64,000 nucleotides of DNA from Echinarachnius parma (Eukaryota > Echinodermata > Echinoidea > Clypeasteroida > Echinarachniidae), in contig JBAMJV010010538.1 of assembly GCA_037951105.1 (NCBI GenBank), forward strand, positions 38,038-102,037. The letters are read 5' to 3'. The position numbers and the translations under genes are program-made. Below, one piece after another: positions 9,197 to 20,895 of the stretch (position 1 is its first letter; every line of letters starts with the position of its first letter). Under the pieces are notes generated by a model that was not told the origin of the DNA, did no database searches, and saw nothing but the letters and a program-made list of their open reading frames with translations.

Positions 9197-9629
9197 CGAT
9201 AAACAATTTGTATGTTCTGATTTTGTGCCTAAGCCCAAAATATTAGAAACAGAAATGGGTCTAGAAAATAAAATACATGTCTTTGTATAGTGAAAATACA
9301 CCACACTGCAATCTCTAACAAGTTTTTAAAAAATAGTTTAAACAACCACGAGAGCCTCGGTATAATCTCGGTATAATATGCGGTAGATATGCAGTTCCCG
9401 ATCTAAAAACACCTTGGGTGACGCCACCAGAGCATGCAGATACGGTTTACGACTCTGCAAGTCGCTGGATTTGGGTACTTGAGATCAGTGTTCAATGTAT
9501 GATTTGTTTTCAATTTGTCGATGAGTGAGTACTTGGAAAGCAATATTTTCATATTCTGTAGGATCTCAGCTTTCATGTACAGATATAATTTGGCTAATAT
9601 TGGGCTTTTAAATGAAACTTAGCTTTAAC
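9197..9629. other. Spacer, nothing recognised
   Basis: Mixed-composition sequence with no exon, RNA or transposon ends that could be supported. Confidence 0.45.
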
Positions 9630-9929
9630 ACAAAAAAAGCATGGGACAGGTTTCGGTTTTTCGAATTTCCCTTTCATTAAAAAGATATTTACGATTGTAG
9701 TGCTCAGATGTTTAATTATCCACTGGATCATCGAAACCTTGTATAAAGTCAGTGCCATGGGTTAGTGAATATCACTTTGCTTTTTTGCTCATTTCTCGGC
9801 CATATAACGTCTATTTAACTTGAAATGTTCACACAACACCCAGTGGACATATCAGATAACATCAATATTGTATCAACCAATCATCACTTTTTTGCAGATC
9901 ATGTCAACAAAGTTACTAGATCCCTTTAA
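9630..9929 (+). mobile_element. TTAA MITE, TTAAAGGGA family, copy C, 5' truncated
   Basis: Starts within the family at the AAAAAAAGCATGGGACAGG block and runs to AGTTACTAGATCCCTTTAA. The left quarter of the element is missing. Confidence 0.8.
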
Positions 9930-10282
9930 AGTAAGATAGATTATAATAGTTGGCATCAGTGGTAAAGAGAGAACAAAATAACAGAAGACAACCCAAGGAA
10001 GAAATATAGATAAGAGCATTAATGACTGAATGGAGCTATTTCAATGAATACAAATTAGAACGCGTCAACTCAAGTAATCAAACTGGAAATCACACAAATA
10101 TATCACCGTGCGGTGATAAAGTGGACTAGCGCCACCTTGCGAGACCAACAGCACAAAGCGAGTCGTAGATGTGCTGCAGTGTTTTCGGTTGTTGTTTTTT
10201 GTGTGTATGTGTGTGCGGCGGGGATGACAGCATAGGGATTCTGGAGCTCCCGAGAGTTTTGACACTTGCCCCTAATAGTATC

Positions 10283-10660
10283 ATTCATTCCTTCATTCAT
10301 TCATTCCTTCATTCATTCATTCATTTCATTTATTCATTCATTCATTCATTCGTTCGTTCGTTCGTTCGTTCGTTCGTTCGTTGGTTCGTCCGTCCGTCCG
10401 TCCATCGTTCGTTCGTTCGATGGTTCATTCGTTCGTTCGTACGTACGTTCGTTCGTTTGTTCGTTCGTTCGTTCGTTCGTTCGTTCGTTCGTTCGTTCGT
10501 TCGTTCGTTCGTTCGTTCGTTCGTTCGTTCGTTCGTTCGTTCGTTCGTTCGTTCGTTCGTTCGTTCGTTCGTTCGTTCGTTCGTTCGTTCCGTCCGTTCA
10601 TTCATTCATTCATACATACATACATACATTCAAATAGCAGGGGGGGGGGGGGGGGGGGGT
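10283..10660. repeat. Tetranucleotide array (ATTC, GTTC, ACAT) ending in poly-G
   Basis: Starts as ATTC repeats, turns to GTTC with short TCCG and TACG interruptions, becomes pure GTTC for about 140 bp, then ATTC, then ACAT. A run of about 20 G follows at 10640-10659. Open frames across it (RSFV and NERT repeats) are microsatellite translations, not genes. Confidence 0.95.
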
Positions 10661-10859
10661 TGGCGATAACACAGGGCACATTTCATAACGCAAAACCCAA
10701 CCCTACCCATCATTCAAATGTCATTTTCGAAAGGACGATGCAACCACGTAATATCTTCAATGCTTCAATGATTTGTTAAAAGAAGACGAACCCAAACTAT
10801 AAAAAAATGTAAAAAGATAACTTTGGAATACTACCAGGCCAAGGACAACCGTAAGGGAA

Positions 10860-10914
10860 GTGTTATTGTTGTTGTCAAATTATTGGAGGTGCGGGCATGC
10901 CCTCCGTGTCGTCG

Positions 10915-10947
<33 letters not shown>

Positions 10948-11300
10948 TCAGTGCTCCGGCCACTGCCCTTTCCATAGACCCTCACTTCGACCGTTTTGGA
11001 GAACAGGTTGAACGGCCGTCAATGATTCTTACTATTCAGATTCTTTGTCATGTTTTTAAACGTACAACATGCGGTTTAATTAATTAAGACTATTTGATAA
11101 CAATAACATTTATAATTTCAACCATGTACAGGCTCAAAACGATAAATAACTGATAATATAATTAAATAGAAATCGCAGCCAATATAGTAAACCCCTGAAT
11201 AAAGCGGTAAATGTTCCCCTTTTGCGATAGTGTCTGCTTTGCCCCTCTCCCCCCCCCCCCCCCCACCCTTGACCCCCCTTGGCTACGCCACCACGGACGA
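10860..11300. repeat. Two poly-C blocks with fragments of hAT-MITE ends
   Basis: About 31 C at 10915-10945 and about 16 C near 11249-11264. The second is followed by GGCTACGCCACC (11281-11292), the right-end motif of the CAGTGGCGTAGC MITE family, so this is probably a truncated copy. Confidence 0.55.
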
Positions 11301-11700
11301 TCGAGGGGGCGATCGGACAAAAACAAAAAACAACAACGACGAACGAAACATAGGTACCCCGAGAGAGGACAGAACAGATACGACTTGCAAAAGATTTATT
11401 GAAGCGCGCTCTGAAATCCCCCTTACCGAGAAAAGAAAAACAACCGTCTGCCGTGTCTTCACAGACTCAAACAAAACATGGGTATTTCTTCTGTTCTATA
11501 CTCGTGGGACTAACATTGGAAGCGTATCTAGGTTCCGGGAGAAAGAAAAACAAAATACATAACTTACTTCCAAGTTCAAGTTCAAGTTAAGTTTGGGTCG
11601 CCCTTAAAGTTATAGTGTTCTTCTTTTGCATGCATCTTCGAGTGCAGTCAAACATTTCATGAATCACAAGTCCACACGGATAACTACGTCTATCTTAAAG

Positions 11701-12076
11701 TTAAAGTGATCTAGTAACTTTAATTACAAGTGCACAACCTGAAAATGTTTATTCAAAAGTTTCATTGTTGTGATATGATAATATGTCCACTAAGAAATTT
11801 GTATAAATTGCACGTTACTTGGACGTTATATGGCCGAGTGATGAGCAAAATTGCAATGATATTCCCTAACTCACTGTACTGACTTTGTACAAGGTTATGA
11901 CTATCCAGTGGATAGTTAACAATCTGAGCACTTCAATTGTAAATATCTTTAACAAAAGGGAATTTTGAAAAACCAAAACCTGTGCCATGCTTCTATTGGT
12001 AATACGGTTACAAAACGGTGTGGTATAAACCGCATTCAGTTTTGTGGATTTGGACTATGTTACTAGATTCCATTAA
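11701..12076 (-). mobile_element. TTAA MITE, TTAAAGGGA family, copy D
   Basis: TTAAAGTGATCTAGTAACTT at the left, TATGTTACTAGATTCCATTAA at the right (last 20 bases: ATGTTACTAGATTCCATTAA). The GGCCGAGTGATGAGC and CCTGTGCCATGC blocks identify the family. Confidence 0.8.
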
Positions 12077-12099
12077 GTTCGTGAAATTTCAAATTTCAT

Positions 12100-13055
12100 A
12101 GTGCAAAGGTCTAAGTCTCAAACTCGATTCCTATGTATCATGGATTATTTGTATCATTTTACCAAGTAAAAAGCTAAATCATCATTATTTTTTACATCGC
12201 ACATCTGATTGAATCACTTTGATTGTGCTCAACCAAAATAAAATTAATGTTTGGATTGTAAACATCAAGACTATACAGACTCGAAGTACAATGAAGGTCT
12301 GCTTTTGCTAGATCAATTAAATGATCGAATAGAAAAGATCTAAATAGAGTGGTGAAGTGTGATGTCATCAATGATGTCATAAACATCTTCTTTTTCTTTT
12401 TTTTCAAATTTGGACTTCATTTTCAGAAAGAGCATAACAAATAATGTCCGAATACCGAAAATCAAAGGAATAGGTTACGTATTGGCCGAGATATGCCCAT
12501 CCGAATGATTTTTTTGGGTCAATGGGCAATCAGTGTTATAGTGCACTGGTTTCCTAAATTTATTCAAATTGGGCAACGCACTCTGATTTCATGGTCCTTT
12601 AATATTCATACTGGCACTGAGTAATATACGATTTACTCCCGATTTACTACACCGCACTAAAACACAAAGATTTCTATGAAAAAACAACACCCATATTTGT
12701 TTCCTTCAATTTTTTTGGTCAAAGTCACACTTATCAATTCCCTGAACCTTAAATCAAAATTGTGTTGAAATGCGTTCTACAAAACATACATTGAGCTCAA
12801 TCGAAGGGGAACATAATTATATCTTGAGAAAATAAAAAATTGGGAAACTTTGTGTACTAAACATAATTATAATTATTATGGAGAGTTTTACAGAAATTTC
12901 CCAGAGCGCGTTGCCAATCATGAATCCTTTGAGTCCCCCATAATATATAAATACATGGATATTTTAAAACTGCCATAGTTTTTCTTATTTCTTGACTGGT
13001 GATGCTAAGCCATTCATAGATTATTCAGTCGTTTAACGAGAAAACAAATGTTTGT
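12100..13055. other. AT-rich spacer with a weak inverted pair
   Basis: No gene seen. ATTGGGCAACGCACTCTG near 12568 and CAGAGCGCGTTGCCAAT near 12902 are inverted and could be ends of an old element of about 350 bp; no target duplication was found. Confidence 0.35.
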
Positions 13056-13057
13056 CT

Positions 13058-13666
13058 GGATTTCATCTAGTAACATTGGCAACAGTGGCGTAGCGACGGG
13101 GGGCACGGGGGGGGGGCACGTGCCCTCCCCCAATAATTTGGAAAAAAACAATAGAAAACATAAGGGGATATTTTTTGAAAAAAACGAAGAAATACTACCC
13201 AAGGTGTGCCCTCTCCCCCCCCCCCCCCCCCCCCCCCCCCAAAATTTTGCGTGCCCCCCAATCAGTCCGACCACGCTACGCCACTGATTGACAACATCCA
13301 CAAAATTTGTTTTGAACTCTAGCGGTTCTCACATCGTTGTATTCGTATATTACCAATACAAACATGGAGCAGGTTTCGGTTTTCCACATTTCCCTTTCGT
13401 TATGAAGATATGTATGATTGAAGGGTTCGGATTGGAAATTCTCCACTGGAGATTTTCAACTGTGTACAAAGTCAGTTCAATGAGTAAGCGAATATCAGTT
13501 TGCATTTTCACTTATTACTCGGTCATAATGACATATTCAAATTTACCATGGAACTTTCACACGTCACTTAATTAGTTGGCATATTAGATTTTCAACAAAT
13601 ATCAACAACAACAAAAAATAAAATCATTTGTTTGCACATGTCAACAAAGTAACTAAATCCCTTTAA
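13058..13666 (+). mobile_element. TTAA MITE copy E, interrupted by a hAT MITE
   Basis: The left end TCTAGTAACATTGGCAA (to 13082) is family sequence, cut by the hAT insert at 13083-13286. It resumes with ACAACATCCACAAAATTT and AACTCTAGCGGTTCTCAC and ends AGTAACTAAATCCCTTTAA. Confidence 0.75.
13083..13286. mobile_element. hAT-type MITE, CAGTGGCGTAGC family, poly-G/C rich
   Basis: Ends CAGTGGCGTAGC and GCTACGCCACTG. Flanking 8-mers ATTGGCAA and ATTGACAA match at 7 of 8 positions, as expected for a hAT target duplication. Inside are GGGGGGCACG, CAATAATTTG, a long poly-C run (13213-13240) and a GTGCCCCCCAATCAGTCCGA block near the right end. Confidence 0.85.
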
Positions 13667-13720
13667 GTTTGATATACCCAGACGAGGATAGTCTGGTAAT
13701 TCCTTGAGGGGGAGGCGGAT

Positions 13721-13741
13721 GGGGGGGGGGGGGGGGGGGGG
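13721..13741 (+). repeat. Poly-G run
   Basis: About 20 G in a row after GGAGGCGGAT. No transposon ends were found around it. Confidence 0.9.
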
Positions 13742-14199
13742 TGGGCAGCAGCCTGCACAGGTGGCATAACTTTGGTCGTTTGGTACCTGTTGGTGCGCAC
13801 ATATGTAACCTACTTTTTTTCCTCGCCTTTTCGCCCTGCTCTTTTAAAGACATGAATCATGATTTAGGACCTCGGGTTCAGGTCCCGAGTTCAGGTTTAT
13901 TTTCATTTCCGATGGAAAAGAATACAACTCATAAATGCAACAATGTACAGACAAAGCATTTTCAAATGTAGGGAGAATTCCGAATGCACGTACAACAATG
14001 GATTTTAATAACGGTCCAGTCACTGAGGGAGGCATCTGAAAACTAGCGATTTTTAACATTAATAGCTCCTACAAATGCGAGGAAACATGTATGTAAAGAA
14101 ATCCACATATAAATAAATGCAAGCTATACCTTCATTTACAATATACCCAAATCATCTGTACTTCATCCTAATAGCATCGTCCATATAGGAAATACATCA

Positions 14200-14580
14200 T
14201 CGTCATGATCGTCATCATCCTCATCAAAATCATTGTCATTATCATCGTCATTAACATCATCATCATTGCCATCTTCGTTATCATTGAAATCATAGTCATC
14301 ATCATAACCATAATCATAATTAGCATTGTCATCATAATCATTGTCATCATCGTCATCTTAATCATAACCACAACCATCATCACCATCATCATCATCATCA
14401 TCACTTTTACCATCATCACCATTACCATCATCATCATCGCTATCATCACCATCAACAATTTCTTTATCATCACCATCAACAATGTCTTTATCATCATCGC
14501 TATCATCACCATCAACAATTTCTTTATCATCACCATCAACAATGTCTTTATCATCATCATCACCATCATCATCACCATGC
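14200..14580. repeat. CAT/ATC triplet array with a 63-bp higher-order unit
   Basis: Imperfect CAT triplets. At 14440-14560 a block of about 63 bp containing CATCAACAATTTCTTTATC and CATCAACAATGTCTTTATC occurs twice. The - strand reads as Asp-rich DDDGDD repeats (14358-14585), but no flanking exon signals support a gene. Confidence 0.9.
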
Positions 14581-14599
14581 ATCATTCAAATCTATACTC

Positions 14600-16930
14600 T
14601 ACAACAATAAAGAAATAATTCCTTTGTTCAGTGTTTCTTCTTCGTAGTTTATTGGCGACAACGTCTTGCCTTTACATTACATTTACTATAAATGTGCCAA
14701 GCTAATAAATTACATACTAGTACATGATTTATTTAGTCGTTTTTTTTTTCAATGACTCTGCACCCTACCCTGATAAAATCGTTTTCATTTTTTCTTTTTT
14801 TTTCGTCAATATTTTTTTCTACATTTTCTTTTTCTACCATCTTAACATTAATAAAAAATAAAAAAAGAAGAAGAGAAAAACTACTTTCATAAATACAGTG
14901 CTATCTGTTTGTACGATACAATGTATAATTTGGAAGACATGCACATTGCATAGGCCTATGTAGACAATGTTACAGCAAGTTTTTTGCTGGGTCGTTGTTC
15001 TTCATTTCAGCTATGCAACAACAGGAAAAAAAAATAAGTCGACCTTATTATTAAAAAAAGAACGACGTAGAAACAAATAATAATATATACTGTGTAAAAC
15101 ATAAAATAATGTGAAATCTATTTTATACAAACAAAATGTACATAAAATGTGGATTGTCTGGTTAACGCAAACCCCACAGAAGTACAACTTAGGCTTGTTG
15201 TTTAAAGTTTATTGCTATTCACTTTGAAATTAAAACTTGTCTGATAAATGTGTTCTAGTCTAGTTTGTAAAAGGGAACTGATTAATGTATTTTTTTCGTT
15301 GAATACAATATGTTGTCATCGGTAGAAATAAAAAAAAATAGACAACTGTTTTCCCAAATGACTGATAATGTAGATTGAAAATCATAAATGTGTATTAATT
15401 CATTCACGGAGTACTAGAACCAATCTAAAACCACCATGGTTCATATCGTGCAATTTCTTTGAAATGTATCAATGCTATTTTCCCTTTCTAAGGTGTGCAT
15501 TTACATACAAAATTGACAAGGTTAAATAGGAGAGAAATTCAGTTAAATTTCGTTTTAAAATAAAGAGTACATTTTCGATACAATTAAAATGCGTGTACTA
15601 TTATGAAACATTGTTCATGGCACAGTATCATTAACTTACATTAAATTGCTAAAAAGTTTTGTCGAAAGACAGGCTAATCTTATAGTTAAATATGCCATAA
15701 TAACAATAATCATGATTATTAAACATGTCTTAACTACAAGTACAGTATAAATATTGATATTAACATTGGTTAAAGAGGCTTAAATATATGTATTACGGTT
15801 ATACCTTAGGGAAATCACCTCCTTCAAAATTCCTTTAAAAAAACGCATCTATTAATTAATCTATACATAGACGTTTCCCCATTGCAGTAACAATACATTA
15901 TGAACAAAATAAACAATTAAATAGTTTGTAAATTGTTTGATGCACAATAATTAATCTTCATCAATTCTCTGACCATCATGTCATATATTTTCTCATGAAT
16001 CGGTAGTACTCTGGGTTGCTCTCTTACAGTGAATTCATATCAAAGTGCAAAAATTGTTCACCGGCTTTTTTACCATCTTTTTTCATTCTAATGAAATGTA
16101 AATATTAATGTTTATCTAGTTCCATCAGCTCTTCGTTTCTATTTTTTGAGAAGGTATTAGTAAAAAAAAAAAAAAAACGAGACGACACCCCCAGAACTGA
16201 TCCGTTACAAAAATGTATCCAGCTTCAAGACAGGGTCAAATTGAGCGAGGCAAAATGGTGATTACTCTTATATCCTTAGGGTACGTGAACATATTTTGTT
16301 CTGGACATCTGTGCAGAAAACAATCTCAGTTTTTTGCTCAAGGATTTTATCCAAGTTTTCTAAAAATTAATTAAGTACTTATTGTGAGAACTAAGAATAC
16401 ATATTGAAACATATATATAATATATTACACCTATAGTGGCTAATCATATATTTCTATTGCTATACTACGTTTGCATCTTTTGTGTATCTACAATGTGTAA
16501 TATAAAACCATTGACCTAGAATATGTACACTACTTATTATTATTATTTAAACAAGACATTGTAATCATTACGATAATACAAATAATGCTTGTATGTATAT
16601 TAAATATGAAAAATGAAAATTATACCAAGATAGATATCAATAATAGTAATTATAATATTCGTACAATTCACATTATAATAATGAATAATATTCTGAATAA
16701 TCTTCTCATCAGCAATTTATCAACAAAAATCTTCATTTTTTTTTCACATTTTCCCCTCATGAACATGTAGTAAATTACTATACATGCAACAAGCTTTAGA
16801 ATATTTCAAAATGGCTGATGTATAGTATATCAAAAAGATAAAGTAACATAATAAACTGTACATATTATGTTGAAGTAAACCTCTGAAGCAAAAACAATAG
16901 AGATATAAGTTATTCCTCATAACATCCAGT
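14600..16930. other. AT-rich region almost free of elements
   Basis: About 2.3 kb of AT-rich sequence with poly-A/T runs. No inverted-repeat element, exon or RNA was recognised. It may be intergenic, or distal 3' UTR of the RBM24/38-like gene on -, which cannot be decided from sequence alone. Confidence 0.4.
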
Positions 16931-16935
16931 TATGT

Positions 16936-17193
16936 TCCTGGCCTGGTATTCATTAAACCCTGCTACCTCAGTTCCATGCTAAGTCTTTTCCAAATGATAC
17001 GGTTAAGTGAGCAACCAACAGGTTTCCTAGTCCACAGCTAGGGTTAGCTGCATGGGTTAGCCTTAGATACCCACTAAGTTAACCCTAGTTAGCAACTAAA
17101 AGATCACATGTTTCATACCTAGCCACATCATCCAAAATAGACTTAGCATGAACTGAACTAAAGCTAGCAGGCTTTTATGAATATGAGCCCTAC
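16936..17193. mobile_element. MITE with TATTCATAAA-type ends
   Basis: Left: GGTATTCATTAAACCCTGCT, then CAGTTCCATGCTAAGTC. Right: GACTTAGCATGAACTGAAC, then CAGGCTTTTATGAATATGAG. The arms are imperfectly inverted over about 45 bases. A second, partial copy is at 44007-44165. Confidence 0.75.
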
Positions 17194-17199
17194 TCTCCT

Positions 17200-18250
17200 C
17201 TAGTATATAGTACATGCAAGACAATTAACGAACTTCCACAAAATGCACCACTTACTCGTACTTTAATAAACAGACTTAAATATAACCGACAAATAAGACA
17301 TGCCATTATAAACAATACGCACTTGACCACAAGAGTACTAGGCATGGGCTCAAATTTCTGTCTTGATTTCGTTCATTGTTTCATCATGCTATTCCATTTC
17401 TCAGCAGACCGTAAGTTATTCTGTTCATTCGTAAAAACAATTTGTTATAGAGTGACCAGAAGACTGTCCACTGGTACTGGCATTCTAAGATAAGCCACAA
17501 GACAATTTTCTTATTACTTTAGAACTGGTGTTCTATTTGTTCGCAAAAAAAAAATATATATAGTGTAAATTCATAGCACGAGTCACAAGATTTGTCCTCT
17601 AGTACTGATGTTCTAAACAAATCCAAAAGACAATTGTCTTAGTTATCTGGTACAAAGGTCAAAGGTCAAAGGAGGGCATGTGAAGAAGAAAAAAATGGGT
17701 GCACACTTTTTTTTCTAAAAAAATATTCACTCTTATGAACCTTGTGTGTTATATGATGGGACTCTGGATAGGAGTTACATACATGAGCAAAGGGGTTCAA
17801 TGCCAAGTAATTTACACCGTTAGTCTCTCAGGGTACTGACAATAACTCCTGAAAATTCTTCCAAGAATGTTAAGAATGTCATAAACACCAATACCTATAG
17901 TATACCAGATAGAATAACAGATTGGGGGGGGTAATACAATGCCCCCTTCCTAATTCCTCATCATTGATTGACCCTTCCCTTAGTTAGCCCCACGTGTATG
18001 CACCCCTGTCACTCCCCCCTCTCTCATCATTTTGGGAAATACATCAGCACCCCATCCATTCCATTCACTGACCCTATGTGCCCCGCCCTTCTTAACCCCA
18101 AGTATACACCCCTTCTCTATCCTCATACACCTTTTAGTACTGATCTACAGCGATAGCTCATCATAAATTGATATAATGCTAATTTCAAGTTGCAGAGGAT
18201 AATCATGCGGGGCCGGCCATTCATTACCACAGATCTCGCCACTTCACTTG
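17200..18250. other. Spacer with weak local duplication
   Basis: At 17455-17640 segments resembling GTACTGGCATTCTAA, GAACTGGTGTTCTA and GTACTGATGTTCTAA recur roughly every 60-80 bp, each near a CAAGACAATT-like block. No gene seen. Confidence 0.35.
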
Positions 18251-18259
18251 ACCAACCAT

Positions 18260-18368
18260 CATGGGCGTCGATCTGTCATTGATACCCATTCATCAGGGGG
18301 GGATGATCTATTCATTCATCCCCCCCCCCCCCTGATGAATAGGTATTACGTAAGTATCGACGCCCATG
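18260..18368. mobile_element. Foldback hAT-type MITE with perfect 8-bp target duplication
   Basis: CATGGGCGTCGAT at the left and ATCGACGCCCATG at the right; further inward ATTCATCAGGGGGGG pairs with CCCCCCCTGATGAAT, so nearly the whole 109 bp can fold back. CCAACCAT flanks both sides exactly (18252-18259, 18369-18376). Confidence 0.9.
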
Positions 18369-18439
18369 CCAACCATCATTGACAAAGACTCTCTTAGATA
18401 TAAGAGTTATGGATACAGGTTATGGATACAGTTGCAGCT

Positions 18440-18740
18440 CATACTCGAGATTAAAATTCTAAACCCTTTTGGTTGGATTGATATTCTAATCCCTTGGGTT
18501 GGTGTTTTAATCCTTTCGATTGATAGCTAAATTCTTTATGATTGATCTTCTCATCCATTAGAAGTTTAGTATCAATTAATATCACTATATCTTTTGGATG
18601 GACGTTTGAATCCTGTGCATTGGACACTATAATCGGTCAACATCTATAGTAGTGGATTAACATCACTCTATTTTAATTATTTGCATAGTTGACATTATGA
18701 TCGGTTCAGCGTTTGGATTCATTTCATAACCTTTGGAATG
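18440..18740. repeat. Degenerate minisatellite of about 20-26 bp (GATTGA..TAATCC)
   Basis: Units of the form TTTGGATTGATATTCTAATCC recur with drift: TTGGGTTGGTGTTTTAATCC, TTTCGATTGATAGCTAAATT, TTTGGATGGACGTTTGAATC, TTTGGAATGGACATAATAAT. The middle third is more diverged. Confidence 0.65.
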
Positions 18741-18859
18741 GACATAATAATCCCTCGATAAATTAGGAGATGACATGATCGAAATGGTCCTGGCTGAAGG
18801 TCATTGCAAAAAGGTCACTCAAACCTCCTTGCATTGAAGGATCAATCACATCCATCCAT

Positions 18860-18936
18860 AATGAAAAGTATTCCATTTGAATACCCCATAGACTTAATAC
18901 ATAGTCCACCAGGTTCCAATAAGTAAGGGGTTAACC
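18860..18936 (-). mobile_element. TTAACCC mini-element, ACCAGGTTCC subtype
   Basis: Contains CCCCATAGACTTAATACA, GTCCACCAGGTTCC and ends AAGGGGTTAACC. It matches, in reversed order, the elements at 23005 and 61492. Confidence 0.55.
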
Positions 18937-18939
18937 AAA

Positions 18940-20395
18940 GACAATTATTTAATTTTGGTATAATAATAATTAAGTGCCAACACCTCTTTTCCATGATAAT
19001 AATCCAACAATTTGCTCTCCTTCTGTCAACCATTAACATAATTATTAACAATTTCTCTGCTTTGTACACACATCTAACACCCATGTGCTACACTGTATGT
19101 ATAAAATATCCAAGCAATCGATTCATCATCTTACAATTGGCACATAACACTATGACATTTTCCAGTGGGAGTGGCTTGGGTCCCATCCTCATGAATATGC
19201 ATGCTGACATCATGAATAGTCATGATGTGGGCGTGGCTTCCCTCTTGTGTAGAAATCACACGTTTAGGAAGCTTAGGGTTTTAATTATAGGAGGAGAACA
19301 TTACAATGAATGGTTGCGGTAGATATATTCGTGATTATGGCTTATATATTTTTGAATAATAATGGAAAAAGGACAATAAGTAGGCAAAAAGGATGAAATA
19401 AGTCAAGCATTAGCACTACGCTTTATAATAAAAGATAATTGCATTGCATTTCCCTATGGAATTTCATCAAGAATTACAACTCCTTATTGACCGCTACTTT
19501 GTTTCTTTTGGCAGGCTTGCACATAATAAAAAGAGATTTTTAAATACCTCCTTATCAATAAATTGGACGGATGAACAGCATTCATGCAAAATAAATAATC
19601 AATTCAAGGTGACTAGCGAATAGTGACCAAAAAGTACAAAGTTATACACAAAAGTGCAGAATAAATTGCTTGCTATTCGTAATATTGCTTTTTTAATTTG
19701 TCAATTTTAATTTCATTTTGTATATATAGATATACATGTAAGCATGTATGATATACATGTGAATTATATAGATTAAATATCATATAGTGGAGATAAGGAT
19801 ACACTGATGACTTAATATAAGAAGAATGACTAAAGGACTATTCTAATGAATCTTTGACTAATTTTTTTTTTCTTCCTGGAATAACCCCTGTTTCCCCTGA
19901 AAAACATCATAATGTTTTCCCATATAATGATCATGAATAACTAAGGGTTAGGACTATGGGTACTAAATGAAAACTAAGATAACTAAGAGAATACGCTTTT
20001 CTTTTATGTACCATTAATGTTCATGTACATGTTCAATGGATTTCTACACCGATTCCCTAAAGAAGCAGCCCATGCGCTATCCTACAATACAATAATCTTT
20101 GTTCACTAGTGTGAGCACATTAAACATTAAAGTACAATGCCAACTAATAATGAATACAATCATAATACATGTATTAACATTGAATTAAAAGAAACAAATA
20201 AACATATTCAAGGCAGAACGTTTATCTCATAATAATAATTTGATAATAATAATCGCTTCAATAACAATAATAGTTTTGACTCATGAAAGCTTTTTTCGTA
20301 ACTACGTAACAGCTATGTGCAACTTGAAATATGTACCTTTTGATTTACAACCATGTAACAATTACCATTCAGATTATTATGTTTTGTTTTCCCGA
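18940..20395. other. AT-rich spacer, nothing recognised
   Basis: No transposon ends, exon or structural RNA could be supported. The short open frame at 18993-19322 has no recognisable domain. Confidence 0.4.
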
Positions 20396-20429
20396 GGAGC
20401 CTTTGTATAAAGAAAACAGTTATACCTAG

Positions 20430-20660
20430 AATTAACTAGCAACAGCAGTGGTACATATATGCTCCTCCAACAAGCATGTCTTTGCAAGTGTGGGCAGCCC
20501 CATGTAACCGATGGCCATTAGCTGCACATGACATCGATTCTCAGCGATAGGATGCCGTATATGGCTCGTTACACGATCTCCGCGGCTACACATCACAACG
20601 GCAGCATCCAACATCCTCTAATGCTTCCTCACCCACAAGTTGAAGCGCCGCTTAACAGTG
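20430..20660 (-). other. Unique GC-richer island downstream of the RBM24/38-like stop
   Basis: A stretch of more balanced composition inside AT-rich DNA, 240-470 bases past the - strand stop codon. A 60-codon frame (20432-20614) is open on - but shows no domain and no splice context. It may be a conserved 3' UTR element or an alternative terminal exon; both are speculative. Confidence 0.35.
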
Positions 20661-20769
20661 ACTATATATATTAATAGACATAATAACAGTGAAGAAAACA
20701 AAATCTTATCTATCAATTGTCTTCATATTTCTTTCTATATATAAAAAACAGAAAAAAAGGGAATCTTCA

Positions 20770-20775
20770 TTTATT
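20770..20775 (-). terminator. Candidate poly(A) signal AATAAA for the RBM24/38-like gene
   Basis: TTTATT on +, so AATAAA on -, about 120 bases past the stop codon, followed on - by a T-rich stretch. It would give a short 3' UTR; longer forms are possible. Confidence 0.45.
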
Positions 20776-20895
20776 GAAATAAATGAAAGAATTCCTAATT
20801 TTCCTTCCCGCCTTCAGAAGTGCGATTCCACCGGAGAGAGAGAGACGAAGGGTTCTCGCGACGATCTCTCCCGCTCTTCGTACGGATGCGTGTAG

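Noticed and set aside
10169-10779. Long overlapping frames with RSFVRSFV and NERT repeats
   Set aside because: Translations of the GTTC microsatellite; all frames of a tetranucleotide array without stops stay open.
13014-13301. Gly/Pro-rich frames near poly-G/C
   Set aside because: Translations of the hAT MITE and its homopolymer; similar peptides recur at each MITE copy (for example 61184-61366).
14168-14618. Met/Ile/Asp-rich frames on both strands
   Set aside because: Translations of the CAT triplet array; no splice sites, start context or domain.
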